From the NCBI GenBank assembly GCA_009699205.1, contig WLOP01000007.1, positions 33,749 to 97,748 on the forward strand: 64,000 nt of DNA, given 5' to 3'. Numbering within the stretch: the first letter of the stretch is position 1; every line of letters begins with the position of its first letter. The notes below the pieces were generated by a model. The model searched no databases. It saw only the letters and a program-made list of their open reading frames with translations, and had not been told where the DNA came from. Positions 44,955 through 53,834 of this stretch are shown here, piece by piece. The translations under genes were made by a program, and so were the position numbers. This stretch comes from Actinomycetota bacterium. Its GTDB lineage: Bacteria; Actinomycetota; Actinomycetes; Nanopelagicales; Nanopelagicaceae.

Positions 44955-46643
44955 CTACTTCGTGATTGTGATCGCGAAGTGGAATGAAGGAATTTGATAT
45001 CCAAGTGCCAACCCTGGGAAGTCACGATCTGATGACAACACAGGAACCATTCCGTACGGCGTATTCGCAAAAGATGGTTGGTTGGTATAAAGAAGTGGAT
45101 GCATATCAATGATGTGGGTGCCTGGGGCACCTGTTGCCATCATATGGAAGACAACATAACCATTTGAGTTAAATCCACATCCATATCCAATATATGTATT
45201 GTCGTAAGTAACAGCCAAGGTGTTATCTAGCTGACTCCAGCCGACACCCTTAAGGCTGATAGTGAATTCTTCTCCAGCCTTGAATGATGTTGCAGGTGCT
45301 CCAGATTGACCACGTGTCAGAGCTTCTGGTGTTGTTGATAGATCAGCTTTGGCAAGGCCCAGACCGATCTGCTTTCCAGCTGCGTTGTAGAACGGCATGA
45401 TGCTCTCTTTCACGTAGAAAGAAACTTGAGCTTCAATCACTTCGCCCTTCTTGACCTGAACTACGTGCCATCCACCTAAGTTATCTGGAATTGTGAGTTC
45501 CTTACTGATGGTTCCATTTGTTACATCAACGTTGGCCATTGGGACGCCGTTATAAGCCCAGCATGTACCTGTGCAGTTAACGCGGTTACCGACAACAGTT
45601 GCCCAAACAATTTGGTGGGCTCCAGTTGAAGTCATCCCTGTAACGTTAAGCGTTGTCTTTGTGAGAATAGATCCACTGGTCTTGGTCAAAGTAGCAACAG
45701 CTTTTGTATCTGGATCAAGTCCGGAAGTTGAAAGCATCGTACGTGCGGAAACAGTTGGATCCACTTTTGCTGGCCAAGTAATACTTGGAGCTGGTGCGCC
45801 AGCATCCTTTGTCACAGTAAATACTGCGCTTCCACCATTGGTAAATGGAATTGGCGATTGAATAACGTTGAGATATCCAAACGTTATTGCGTTTTTAACT
45901 TCTACGTAATGCTTACCAACGGGCCCTGCGGCACGAATAACAACCTTGCCGGTTCCGCGAGTCCATAGTGACTGCAATTCACCAGCGTAGTTATTGTCCC
46001 AATGGACTGCTGCACCTGCTGTGTAGAGGTTCGCCCCTAGTCCTGTGTAAGTCAAAGTAATAGGTGTTCCGATGGGACCCTTTGTTGGCGAGATCGTGAA
46101 GGTTCGGTTTGTTTGGAATGCGCCGTGACCAACTGCATCGCCATCGACAACTGCGAAGATGTCATGTATTCCACCAAAATCTGATGGGATGGTGATCTTC
46201 TGTGAGAATGCACCAGCAGCATCTGTCTTAATCGTCATTAAATCAACGTTGAACTTGGTGTACTTAGTACCCATATAGTTCACGGTATTTGGTTGAATAT
46301 CTGTAACCCAGGTTCCTTCAGCCGTAGACCATGTCAAAGGAATCGACGCATTAGCTGGAAGCCCTGTACCGGAAATCGTGACTTTATCGCCCACGAATCC
46401 TTGGTTTGGAGAGACTGTAAGCGTCTTCATCGTAGGTGGGGTGGTAAATGTTGCATGCTTAACGCCAGTAAATGGCAACGCTGGTACATCTGGTAAACCA
46501 GATGGGATCGTGAGTGCGATTGGGACTGGCGGCAAACTATCTGCACCTACCGCAGGGGAAACCATTGCGATAGAAAGCACCGCGGCTACTCCAACGCGTA
46601 AAGCACGTGCGCTGTGGCGTTTTGTTACTTCTCTAGTTTTCAT
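44955..46643 (-). CDS. Exported protein with IPT/TIG-like beta-sandwich repeats
   Basis: 562 residues; Sec signal RALRVGVAAVLSIAMVSPAVGA cleaved near residue 34. At least three Ig-like/IPT units: MKTLTVSPNQGFVGDKVTISGTGLPANASI, NRTFTISPTKGPIGTPITLTYTGLGA, and a later KAGEEFTISLKGVGWSQLDNTLAVTYDN with a two-Cys patch (NCTGTCWAYNG, GYGCGF). No LPxTG or C-terminal anchor. Likely secreted or wall-associated; role unknown. First of three exported proteins in tandem, but each has its own spacing and hairpins. Confidence 0.8.
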   Translation of the reverse strand: MKTREVTKRHSARALRVGVAAVLSIAMVSPAVGADSLPPVPIALTIPSGLPDVPALPFTGVKHATFTTPPTMKTLTVSPNQGFVGDKVTISGTGLPANASIPLTWSTAEGTWVTDIQPNTVNYMGTKYTKFNVDLMTIKTDAAGAFSQKITIPSDFGGIHDIFAVVDGDAVGHGAFQTNRTFTISPTKGPIGTPITLTYTGLGANLYTAGAAVHWDNNYAGELQSLWTRGTGKVVIRAAGPVGKHYVEVKNAITFGYLNVIQSPIPFTNGGSAVFTVTKDAGAPAPSITWPAKVDPTVSARTMLSTSGLDPDTKAVATLTKTSGSILTKTTLNVTGMTSTGAHQIVWATVVGNRVNCTGTCWAYNGVPMANVDVTNGTISKELTIPDNLGGWHVVQVKKGEVIEAQVSFYVKESIMPFYNAAGKQIGLGLAKADLSTTPEALTRGQSGAPATSFKAGEEFTISLKGVGWSQLDNTLAVTYDNTYIGYGCGFNSNGYVVFHMMATGAPGTHIIDMHPLLYTNQPSFANTPYGMVPVLSSDRDFPGLALGYQIPSFHFAITITK

Positions 46644-46722
46644 TTTCTCTCCTTAAATTCTCCGTTTGAGCTAAGTGAGTTCTAGCTCCTGTTTTTTTAC
46701 TAACTACCTCTCCTAGATAAAA

Positions 46723-46767
46723 CTGAAGTCCGAGTCAGTTGATTTTCGTTCAAGACTCGGACTTCAG
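46723..46767. terminator. 14-bp stem-loop between two exported-protein genes
   Basis: CTGAAGTCCGAGTC (46723-46736) and its exact complement (46754-46767) around a 17-nt loop, 25 nt after the stop of the 46792-47739 gene on the minus strand. A short TTTTATC follows. Probably a terminator or mRNA 3' stabiliser for that gene. Confidence 0.65.
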
Positions 46768-46791
46768 CTCACCCTTCTTACAATTTATTTC

Positions 46792-47739
46792 TTAGGCTGG
46801 AACCGCATAAAGAGTTACTTGAGAAGATGGCGTGAAGTTTGATTGCCAAGTTCCTACTGCACCTTTGAGCGCAGGAGTAACTGTCACTGTGCGGTAATAG
46901 CTGACGCGCTCGTAAACGGTCTTTCCGTCAACCATGACGCGCTTTCCGTCAACTTTCTTGGCGACAAGCTTGGTTGAAAGAATCTTTACCTTGGTCTGAT
47001 CTTTAGCAACCATCGTCACTTTGTAACTGATAAGTCCAAGAGTGCTGTACTTAGGAGCTACTGTTCCGGTTGCCAAGATGCCCGTCCAGAATGCAACACC
47101 GCTGTGGTTTCCGTAAGACATTTTGATTTTGTCAGGAACCCCAGCAACTTCGATGTACGCCTCGGCCGTGTTAGATGAATCCATCACTGCTCCGCCTAGA
47201 TCAGCATTGTTGGCATAGACGCGGAAAACAATCGTTTGTCCGATGATGAATTGGCTGGTGATTGCGCAACTGACACCAAAGCGTGGGGCAAGAGGTCCTG
47301 AGGAACCGCTTGCAAGGACAGTGTCAACATAAAGGTGGATAGGTGAAATAACGCCTTGAACAGCTAAACCAATCTTTACTGTCAAAACATTAGAATCTAC
47401 AGCCGTGAAATTAGCGACATCAGTTGGGGTCAACGTTGCTTTAAGCGCAGTTGCACCTGCTGCTGCAGGCACCCACGAGCACTTAGCTACGAAGGGAGTA
47501 ACTGTTGTTGTGGCTACCGCCTCGCAACCTGTGACAACTGCATCGGCTGCATAGAACTTTACCGCTCCAGCTGTGCTTGCAGTTGCTGTAATGACAGCAG
47601 GATCAAGTCCAAAAACAGTACTGCCTCCTGAAACTACAAGTGTAGGCGTCGTCGCTGCATATGCGGCCGATCCCCCTGCCACTGCGCCTCCAAGAAGTAC
47701 AAGAGCACTGGCGACAATGCTCGAGACGATTTTTCTCAT
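46792..47739 (-). CDS. Exported Ig-like repeat protein
   Basis: 315 residues. Signal peptide MRKIVSSIVASALVLLGGAVAGGSAAYA, then TPTLVVSGGSTVFGLDPAVITATASTAGAVKFYA...ALKATLTPTDVANFTAVDSNVLTVKI, an Ig-like (Big_3-type) repeat common in actinobacterial surface proteins. C-terminal half beta-rich with a basic patch (TKLVAKKVDGKRVMVDGKTVYERVSYY). Strong AGGAGAAAA ribosome site. Function unknown; perhaps an adhesin or extracellular matrix protein. Confidence 0.75.
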   Translation of the reverse strand: MRKIVSSIVASALVLLGGAVAGGSAAYAATTPTLVVSGGSTVFGLDPAVITATASTAGAVKFYAADAVVTGCEAVATTTVTPFVAKCSWVPAAAGATALKATLTPTDVANFTAVDSNVLTVKIGLAVQGVISPIHLYVDTVLASGSSGPLAPRFGVSCAITSQFIIGQTIVFRVYANNADLGGAVMDSSNTAEAYIEVAGVPDKIKMSYGNHSGVAFWTGILATGTVAPKYSTLGLISYKVTMVAKDQTKVKILSTKLVAKKVDGKRVMVDGKTVYERVSYYRTVTVTPALKGAVGTWQSNFTPSSQVTLYAVPA

Positions 47740-47776
47740 GTAATTTTCTCCTTTTTGTTTTCTGCCGTGGTTGGGG

Positions 47777-48448
47777 TTATTTAGTTTTAATGTTTCCGGT
47801 CATTACTAATTCGATATCTTTAGTTTCGTTAGTCCCAGCGTTTGTGGAACTGATCTTGAAAGTACCTTCAATATGTATGGTGCCCGTGGCTCCGGCAAAC
47901 TTTCCGATTCCACTTTTAATTACAGCATCACCTTTCACAGTTACCGTTGTTGGGGCAGCATCATCCTTGGCGCAGGCTTCGGATTTAGTGTCAAATGAAG
48001 CTGTAAGCGAATTCCCGCCTCCACTAAGAGTTGCAGTTCCATTTATTGGGTTGCACTGCTCTTGCGGAGCTGAAGAACCTGTGGCTTTTGTGAAAGTCGT
48101 CAGACCAGCGTTGCCAGCACTTGATGATGAGCCCGTCACTGATGCTGAAACGTCGCTATCACTCCAGATCATCGCAATCTTGCCTGTGTAGGTAGCCTTG
48201 AAAGCAATAGTTCCACCGGTACTTGCAACGGTTGGTGTTGCTTTTGGTGTTGCTTTTACCACTGGTTTCTTAGTAGACCAACCAGTAGGGCATTTAGCTG
48301 TTGTAACTTTCTTTACTGCAGTGCCTTTGTAGCAGGTAATTGTTTTCTTCGCTGCTGCGTTAGCCACCGATCCTGAAGTTGCTAATAGTCCAAATACTGC
48401 AACAATTGCAATCAATTTCCCTACTGTGGAAATCTTTGACATTTTCAT
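47777..48448 (-). CDS. Small exported protein with a Cys-pair N-terminal motif
   Basis: 223 residues. Signal VGKLIAIVAVFGLLATSGSVANAA, then KKTITCYKGTAVKKVTTAKCPTGWSTKKP, a short two-Cys motif, a Pro/Thr linker (VVKATPKATPTVAS) and a beta-rich domain with a second Cys pair (QEQCNPINGT, SEACAKDD). I do not recognise the domain; the GVGKFAGATGTIHIEG stretch resembles all-beta allergen/lipocalin-like extracellular modules. Upstream (48520-48575) an inverted GCCTTTTT...AAAAAGGC repeat may be a promoter or operator. Confidence 0.7.
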   Translation of the reverse strand: MKMSKISTVGKLIAIVAVFGLLATSGSVANAAAKKTITCYKGTAVKKVTTAKCPTGWSTKKPVVKATPKATPTVASTGGTIAFKATYTGKIAMIWSDSDVSASVTGSSSSAGNAGLTTFTKATGSSAPQEQCNPINGTATLSGGGNSLTASFDTKSEACAKDDAAPTTVTVKGDAVIKSGIGKFAGATGTIHIEGTFKISSTNAGTNETKDIELVMTGNIKTK

Positions 48449-48679
48449 TTTCCCGTTCTCTCTCTCCGCGAGTTTGAGCTGTTGTGATAGGGAAATCCTG
48501 TCATCCGTAATTTTTTTAAAGCCTTTTTTTGTGAGGACTACCCCTTCAATGTGTATTCACTAAGTCACAAAAAGGCGAAAAAAGCCATATAAATCACATC
48601 TGTGAGCCTGATGAAAATCGTCGTGAAAGGGGTGTGCTCTGCCTCACTAAGCCTTAAAAAGGGTAAAAAGAAAATCTCT

Positions 48680-49159
48680 CTACTGACGAATCATTCTTTG
48701 ATAAGACCTGCCAGGATGTCTATCACTTGCTTTTTCTTCACCCATTTTTATAAAACCTAATTTCTCATATGTACCAATCGCGGGATAACTATCTGTCCAC
48801 ACGCCTAACCCTTGAATTTGCCAACTTTTCTCTACAGCATGCAAATCTAAATATGCGAAGAGCGCGGCCAGTACGCCTTTCCCTCGCTGCTCAGGTCTAG
48901 TCCAACATCCACCGACCCAACATGTTGCGCCAAAATCTCCCGCTAAATTTTCAATAGACATATAACCAACATCATCTCCAGCGATTGAAGCAACCAGAAA
49001 AGTAAGTGTTTCAATTTTCGCACGCCATTGATCTTCGCTAAAAAGACTTTCAACCGCATGGTCGCCGCCGAATGCAGCCCAATCTAACTCCAACGAAGCC
49101 AACCGTAAGTTCTTAAGGCGATACCACGATTGAGGAGTTAACTCTTCGACAGTTATCAT
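48680..49159 (-). CDS. GNAT family N-acetyltransferase
   Basis: 159 residues: ITVEELTPQSWYRLKNLRLASLELD start, FLVASIAGDDVGYMSIENL, acetyl-CoA loop RPEQRGKGVLAALFAYLDLHA and SYPAIGTYEKLGFIKMGEEKASDRHPGRSYQRMIR end. Substrate not readable. TAGGAGTTTCG gives a ribosome site before ATG 49159. Third acetyltransferase in 9 kb; stands alone. Confidence 0.85.
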   Translation of the reverse strand: MITVEELTPQSWYRLKNLRLASLELDWAAFGGDHAVESLFSEDQWRAKIETLTFLVASIAGDDVGYMSIENLAGDFGATCWVGGCWTRPEQRGKGVLAALFAYLDLHAVEKSWQIQGLGVWTDSYPAIGTYEKLGFIKMGEEKASDRHPGRSYQRMIRQ

Positions 49160-49302
49160 CGAAACTCCTAACTCAGGTTAGATGTGCTTGACGCCGGGCA
49201 ATATTATCGGGCTATGCGTACCGTATAAAGTTCGGACTACCAGATTTAAACTCTATCGCGTTGCGTGAACCAAAGAATAGGCGTTCATGCACTTCATGCC
49301 GC

Positions 49303-50322
49303 CTAAAGTTCGCCTGAGCCTCGTGGCGTGAAAATAGTGGGAACTTCATGAATCTCTGCTTTGCTCTTCTTGCCCTTAATTCGATCAAAGAGCAAATTAG
49401 CAGCAATTGCAGCCATGGCAGAAATATCTTGAGTAACAAGTGAAATTCCTGGTTCAAGGAATTCAGCGAATGGTAAATCGTCAAAACCAACGAGGGCCAC
49501 TTTCTTGCTAAGGCGACGGGCGCTTAATGCGCGAATTGCTTCCATCGTGACAAAGTTCTGCGAAGCAAAGATTGCCGTGGGTCGATTTTCTCCTTGCAAT
49601 ATCGATTCAGTAAATTCCTCGATACCTCTTTTATTGTCAATTCCGTGATGAACGAGCGACTTATCAAAGGCTATCCCAGCTTTCGTGAGAGCAGACTTAT
49701 ATCCAGCGAATCGTTCGACAGCGGTGTAGATCTCTTGACTATCGCCCATGTAGGCAATTCTTTTATGTCCTTGCTTAATGAGATGAGTGGTCGCCTCAAC
49801 GGCGCTCTTACGGTTTGTTGCTACGACAGTATCCGCGACAAAGTTGTTCGGGGGGCGGTCAACAAATACAAAGTTCATTCCAGATTTCCGTTCTTTTTCT
49901 AAGTACTTATGATCACTTGTTGTTGGCACGATAATCAAGCCATCAACGCGTCGAGAAATGAAAGCGGAGATTAGATCGGCTTCTCGTTCGGGCTTTTCAT
50001 CCATGCTCCCCGCGATTACATCAAAACCTTCCGCTCGTGCTTGATCTTCAATTGCACGATGCAAAGCTGAAGAAAATGGGTTTGATACATCTTTCAGTAG
50101 TAGCCCAATAGTGTTAGTACGACCATCCATCCGCCGCAAATTTCCGGCAGTTAGGTTGTGACGGTAATTGAGGTGCTTGATAGCCTTTTCAACCGCTTTA
50201 ACCATTGCAGGGTTGACAGTCTGAACACCATTGAGGACCCGAGAAACTGTTTTTATGCTCGTTCCGGAAAGTGCCGCAACTTCACGAATCGTGGGGCGCT
50301 GGGAATTATTGTCGCGCTTCAT
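49303..50322 (-). CDS. LacI family transcriptional regulator
   Basis: 339 residues: N-terminal HTH PTIREVAALSGTSIKTVSRVLNGVQTVNPAMVKAVEKAI with hinge, then a periplasmic-binding-protein-like effector domain (IGLLLKDVSNPFSSALHRAIEDQARAEGFDVI, DGLIIVPTTSDH, AIFASQNFVTMEAIRAL, LVGFDDLPFAEFLEPGISLV). Last gene of the sugar-importer operon, 5 nt after the ATPase gene, so it regulates its own operon, most likely through the palindrome at 53266-53277 with the imported sugar as inducer. Confidence 0.93.
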   Translation of the reverse strand: MKRDNNSQRPTIREVAALSGTSIKTVSRVLNGVQTVNPAMVKAVEKAIKHLNYRHNLTAGNLRRMDGRTNTIGLLLKDVSNPFSSALHRAIEDQARAEGFDVIAGSMDEKPEREADLISAFISRRVDGLIIVPTTSDHKYLEKERKSGMNFVFVDRPPNNFVADTVVATNRKSAVEATTHLIKQGHKRIAYMGDSQEIYTAVERFAGYKSALTKAGIAFDKSLVHHGIDNKRGIEEFTESILQGENRPTAIFASQNFVTMEAIRALSARRLSKKVALVGFDDLPFAEFLEPGISLVTQDISAMAAIAANLLFDRIKGKKSKAEIHEVPTIFTPRGSGEL

Positions 50323-50327
50323 CAGGG

Positions 50328-51080
50328 TTACAGTGTATTCAGACCTGTAATCGTTCCCAGTAACTTCTCTGCATCAAATTCAGATGTCGGAGCGTTGGCC
50401 ACAATCTTGCCAAGGCGCAATACAACGATGCGATCTGATACATCAAGAACGTGTGGCAAGGTATGTGAAATAAAGACAACTCCGAGGCCCTTTGCGCGCG
50501 CCGCCTTCATTACCTGAAGAACTTCGCCAGCCTGTCTGGCGCCTAGGTGATTAGTTGGTTCATCGAGAATAATTACCTTTGACGCCCACGATACGGCGCG
50601 TCCAATGGCAACAGCTTGACGTTGTCCGCCCGATAGTTGCGAAACCGAACGGTTTGATTCCGGCACGGCAATACCCACGCGCTCAAGGTCTTTATGAGCT
50701 TCTTTATGCATCGCCTTATTATCGAGGAATCCCAATTTTCCAAAAGGTCCAGCAACATATTTTTCGCGGCCTAAGAAAACGTTGGCGCTGACTGTGAGAT
50801 GTGGGGCTAACCCGCTATCTTGGTAAAGAGTTTCAACGCCAGCTTCGATGGCATCACGAGGTGAATCCCATCCCTGAGACACGCCATCTAAGAAAATTTC
50901 TCCGGATGTCGGTTTGTGGGCACCGGAGAGAATCTTCACGAGAGTTGATTTTCCTGCGCCGTTGTCGCCAACTAGTCCTACGATTTCACCGGCGTTAATT
51001 TGAAAATCAGCGCCATCTAGAGCTACGACAGAACCATATTTCTTACTGACATTACGTACTTCGTAAAGCGGGGCGCTCAT
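50328..51080 (-). CDS. Sugar ABC importer ATP-binding protein (single-domain, FrcA-like)
   Basis: 250 residues with one ABC domain: GDNGAGKSTLVKILSGAHKPTSG, LSGGQRQAVAIGRAV, VIILDEPTNHLG. Ribose-type importers usually have a double-length RbsA; this single-domain form is the fructose FrcA type. Overlaps the permease stop by 4 nt (51077-51080). Provides energy for the FrcBCA/RbsBC-like complex. Confidence 0.9.
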   Translation of the reverse strand: MSAPLYEVRNVSKKYGSVVALDGADFQINAGEIVGLVGDNGAGKSTLVKILSGAHKPTSGEIFLDGVSQGWDSPRDAIEAGVETLYQDSGLAPHLTVSANVFLGREKYVAGPFGKLGFLDNKAMHKEAHKDLERVGIAVPESNRSVSQLSGGQRQAVAIGRAVSWASKVIILDEPTNHLGARQAGEVLQVMKAARAKGLGVVFISHTLPHVLDVSDRIVVLRLGKIVANAPTSEFDAEKLLGTITGLNTL

Positions 51081-52084
51081 TTAGATCCCCCTCTCGAACC
51101 ATTCTTATTTCCTTGAAGTAGTACCGCGGCCGCAATCAAAATGGCAACGACAACTTGTTTCCAGTCTGGAGCGACACCGATAATTATCAAACCACTTGTA
51201 GTCGTTGTAAGGATTAGTGCGCCAAGGACAGTTCCAGAAATTCGACCAATTCCACCAGTCAGTGCAGCCCCACCAATTACCACTGCCGCGATTGCATCAA
51301 GTTCTCCGCCATAACCAGATGTTGGCGCTCCTGAGCCAAGGCGGCAATAGAAGAACATTCCAGCCAATCCAGCAAGCAATCCAGAAAGCGCGTAAACCTT
51401 AAGGTAGTGGCGATTAACGTTGATACCAGCTGTGCGTGCCGCAAATTCATTGGAACCGATCGCGTACGTATATCGACCAAACCGTGCAAGGTGTAAAAAC
51501 AATCCGCAGATGATCACAATTCCTACAACGATAAGTCCGGGTGTTGAAAATGGTCCAAACCATGGAACGCTCAGCTCTATCGCTTTATCAGGTCCACCGC
51601 CGACAGGAGCTCCACCGGAATATACGATTGCAAGACCTGCAGCCGCTCCCATTGTTACGAGGGTTGCGATGAAGGGGACAACTTTAGTTTTCGTAATCAA
51701 AAACCCATTGACGAGGCCAACTGCGATACCAACAAGAGCGGCAACTAAAGTTCCAACGGCAATTGCAAGCCACTGGTTGTCGCCATTAGTCATCATGTGT
51801 TGCATCTGAAATGCTGCCACTACGCCAGAAAGACCAACGGTGGAGCCAACAGATAAATCTATGCCGCCAGAGATTATGACGAAAGTCTGTCCTAGTGCAA
51901 TCAGTACTACAGGTGCCCAGTCAAGCAAAATGTTCCCGAAAACCGCCATACTAAAAAAAATTGAATTAAACGCAGTGAAAAAAGCAACCATCGCGAACCA
52001 CACCAGAAGCAGCAAGAATTGCTGATTGCCAAAGAGCATCCTCACTTGCTTCAAGCTCTTGGCGTCGGTGCCAACTTGGTTCAT
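51077..52084 (-). CDS. Sugar ABC importer permease (RbsC/FrcC-like)
   Basis: 335 residues, about eight to ten membrane helices, BPD_transp_2 family: GQTFVIISGGIDLSVGSTVGLSGVVAA (hallmark), VPFIATLVTMGAAAGLAIVYSGG, ARTAGINVNRHYLKVYALSGLLAGLAG and GGIGRISGTVLGALILTTTTSGL. Forms the membrane channel for a ribose/fructose/xylose-like sugar. Separated from the binding-protein gene by a 114-nt gap with hairpins. Confidence 0.92.
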   Translation of the reverse strand: MNQVGTDAKSLKQVRMLFGNQQFLLLLVWFAMVAFFTAFNSIFFSMAVFGNILLDWAPVVLIALGQTFVIISGGIDLSVGSTVGLSGVVAAFQMQHMMTNGDNQWLAIAVGTLVAALVGIAVGLVNGFLITKTKVVPFIATLVTMGAAAGLAIVYSGGAPVGGGPDKAIELSVPWFGPFSTPGLIVVGIVIICGLFLHLARFGRYTYAIGSNEFAARTAGINVNRHYLKVYALSGLLAGLAGMFFYCRLGSGAPTSGYGGELDAIAAVVIGGAALTGGIGRISGTVLGALILTTTTSGLIIIGVAPDWKQVVVAILIAAAVLLQGNKNGSRGGSK

Positions 52085-52123
52085 TCTTCTCCTTCTTAAT
52101 TCACGATCATTACCGGGTGGAAG

Positions 52124-52187
52124 GTCGGCGCCCCATTATGGCGGCGCCGACCCGTTTCACACTAGAGCCACTACCTACTTGGCTCTC
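52124..52187 (-). other. Two intercistronic hairpins between binding protein and permease genes
   Basis: A GC-rich 10-bp stem GGTCGGCGCC / GGCGCCGACC (52124-52133 and 52144-52153) and, next to it, AGAGCCA / TGGCTCT (52164-52170 and 52180-52186). Neither is followed by a T-run on the minus strand. Position and design mirror the dppA-dppB hairpin: likely 3' protection of the binding-protein mRNA. Confidence 0.7.
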
Positions 52188-52198
52188 CCCCGTGTGAC

Positions 52199-53194
52199 TT
52201 ACTTCTGCACGTATGTGTACTTCTTAAGCGCTGCCGCTGTAGAAGTCTTGGACAGAACTACGTTAGGGATAACAACTTCCTTTGTAATTCCTGTGGCAGA
52301 ACCTGTGTTGAAGTACTTAACTAGCGATTCGATAGCAAGCTTTGCTTCAGCAGCAGGATCTTGAGCTACAAGAGCTGTAAAGATTCCCTTTGCAATCAAG
52401 TCAACGTTTGTCTTGTATGCGTCATAACCAACCAAAGCAATTTTGCCCTTAAGGCCCTTTGCTTGGATAGCTGCTGCTGCACCGGCTGCGTTTGTTCCAT
52501 CAATCGCAAAGATACCTGCGAGGTTGGGATACTTTGTCAACCAGTTTGAAACGTTGGTGTTTGCCTTGGCAGGTGAAGACTGTGAGTAAGCCTTGTCCTT
52601 GATCTTGATGCCAGGGTACTTAGCAGCAAGGCGCTTTGTGAAACCATCAAGACGAGCAACGTTTGTAGTTGCAGTAGCTGAAGTTAGACCAACAACAACT
52701 TGGTAAGTCTTTCCAGCTTTGTACTTGATTGCCTTAGCAAGTGCGTCTGCAGCTTTAGCGCCACCGTCAGCATTGTCGCCTGTGATGAAAGAAAGTACGT
52801 TTGTTAAGTCATTAACGCGAGTGTCAACGTTGATAACCGGAATACCTGCATTATGAGCTTTAGTAACAGATGCTTGGAGTGCAGTTGGGTCCGTTGGGAT
52901 TAGAACAAGCGCATCTGGATTCATTGCAAGAACTTGGTCAACCACAGGAATCTGAGTTGCTGGTGAGTACTCAGATGGATCTCCCTGCCAGATAAGTTCT
53001 ACGTTATTTGCAGCAGCAGCAGCTTCTGCTCCAACTTTCATTGCCTGGAAGAAGGGATCAGATTCTGCACCCATAACGAATGCAATCTTCTTCTTAGCAG
53101 CTGCTTGCGCAGGTGCTACTGCAGTACCGGTGATTAGTGCACCGATAACACCAGCAGAAATCGCTGCTGTTAAAACTTTACGTAATGAGAACAT
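52199..53194 (-). CDS. Sugar ABC importer substrate-binding protein (RbsB-like)
   Basis: 331 residues. Signal peptide VLTAAISAGVIGALITGTAVAPAQAA, no lipobox Cys; mature protein KKKIAFVMGAESDPFFQAMKVGAEAAAAANNVELIW, LVLIPTDPTALQASVTKAHNAGIPVINVDTRVN, FITGDNADGGAKAADALAKAI, GIFAIDGTNAAGAAAAIQAKGLKGKIALVGYDAYKT: peripla_BP_4 fold for pentoses/hexoses. AAGGAAAGG before the ATG. First gene of the operon, with the LacI-type palindrome 72 nt upstream. Confidence 0.92.
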   Translation of the reverse strand: MFSLRKVLTAAISAGVIGALITGTAVAPAQAAAKKKIAFVMGAESDPFFQAMKVGAEAAAAANNVELIWQGDPSEYSPATQIPVVDQVLAMNPDALVLIPTDPTALQASVTKAHNAGIPVINVDTRVNDLTNVLSFITGDNADGGAKAADALAKAIKYKAGKTYQVVVGLTSATATTNVARLDGFTKRLAAKYPGIKIKDKAYSQSSPAKANTNVSNWLTKYPNLAGIFAIDGTNAAGAAAAIQAKGLKGKIALVGYDAYKTNVDLIAKGIFTALVAQDPAAEAKLAIESLVKYFNTGSATGITKEVVIPNVVLSKTSTAAALKKYTYVQK

Positions 53195-53265
53195 TTAAGT
53201 CCCTTTCCTTAGGTTAATCGACGTGAGGGTCGAAAGCGGTCAACTTTTGCCCCACGCATTTATGA

Positions 53266-53277
53266 GACAACGTTGTC
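53266..53277. promoter_or_regulatory. LacI-type operator of the sugar importer operon
   Basis: GACAACGTTGTC, a perfect 12-bp palindrome with central CG, in the 190-nt region upstream of the binding-protein gene. A TTGACC / GATTAA pair (spacing ~18) nearer the gene may be the promoter. Natural target for the LacI regulator encoded at the end of the same operon. Confidence 0.65.
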
Positions 53278-53405
53278 CCGAACCATAGACCCGTGCTAGC
53301 GTAGGAGGGCAAGTGGAATCCACGCTCAAACGGTAACAATTTCGTTATTCATTAGCTTGGACAGAAAGCTGAAGGCACAGCCCTTTGCTTAGGAGAGGAC
53401 TACCA

Positions 53406-53819
53406 ATGAGTACTGAAGAATGGAAAATGCAGACCCTCGCCCATTGGGCAACCCTTGATCTCGAAGGGTATTGCAACAAATTGGGGATTAGCTACCACAT
53501 CAATTTCAAGGACCCTTTAGAGAGATCGGCTAGCTCTGTCAATCCATTCGCAGGAAAGAAATTCACTTGGATGGCGAACTCAGCCATCGCCTTTGGAGTC
53601 CTTCATTTGCATCCAGTAGATACACCGCAGGCTCAAACAACTTGGGAAGAATGGTTCATCCACTCTGACGGCTTGCACCACCACGTTTTACGTAATTACA
53701 TTTTTGATGACGCCACAGATAGTTGGTTGGGCGAAGACCCTGACCATCCAGCAGAAGTTTGTAATATTCAATGGCACCTATACAACGACACTGATATGCG
53801 ACCTCTAGACCTTCGATAA
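53406..53819 (+). CDS. Hypothetical protein, Trp/His-rich
   Basis: 137 residues from ATG 53406, which has GGAGAGGA upstream; an in-frame upstream start lacks support. Sequence is soluble, acidic and rich in Trp and His: STEEWKMQTLAHWATLDLEG, FGVLHLHPVDTPQAQTTWEEWFIHSDGLHHHVLRNYIFDDATDSW, CNIQWHLYND. I do not recognise a family. The clustered His (LHLH, LHHH) could bind metal. Convergent with the OmdA-type gene. Confidence 0.6.
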   Translation: MSTEEWKMQTLAHWATLDLEGYCNKLGISYHINFKDPLERSASSVNPFAGKKFTWMANSAIAFGVLHLHPVDTPQAQTTWEEWFIHSDGLHHHVLRNYIFDDATDSWLGEDPDHPAEVCNIQWHLYNDTDMRPLDLR

Positions 53820-53834
53820 ATTAGAAATCGTGAA

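Noticed and set aside
49212..49490. 92-codon minus-strand frame at the end of lacI
   Set aside because: Out-of-frame shadow of the LacI coding sequence with no ribosome site.
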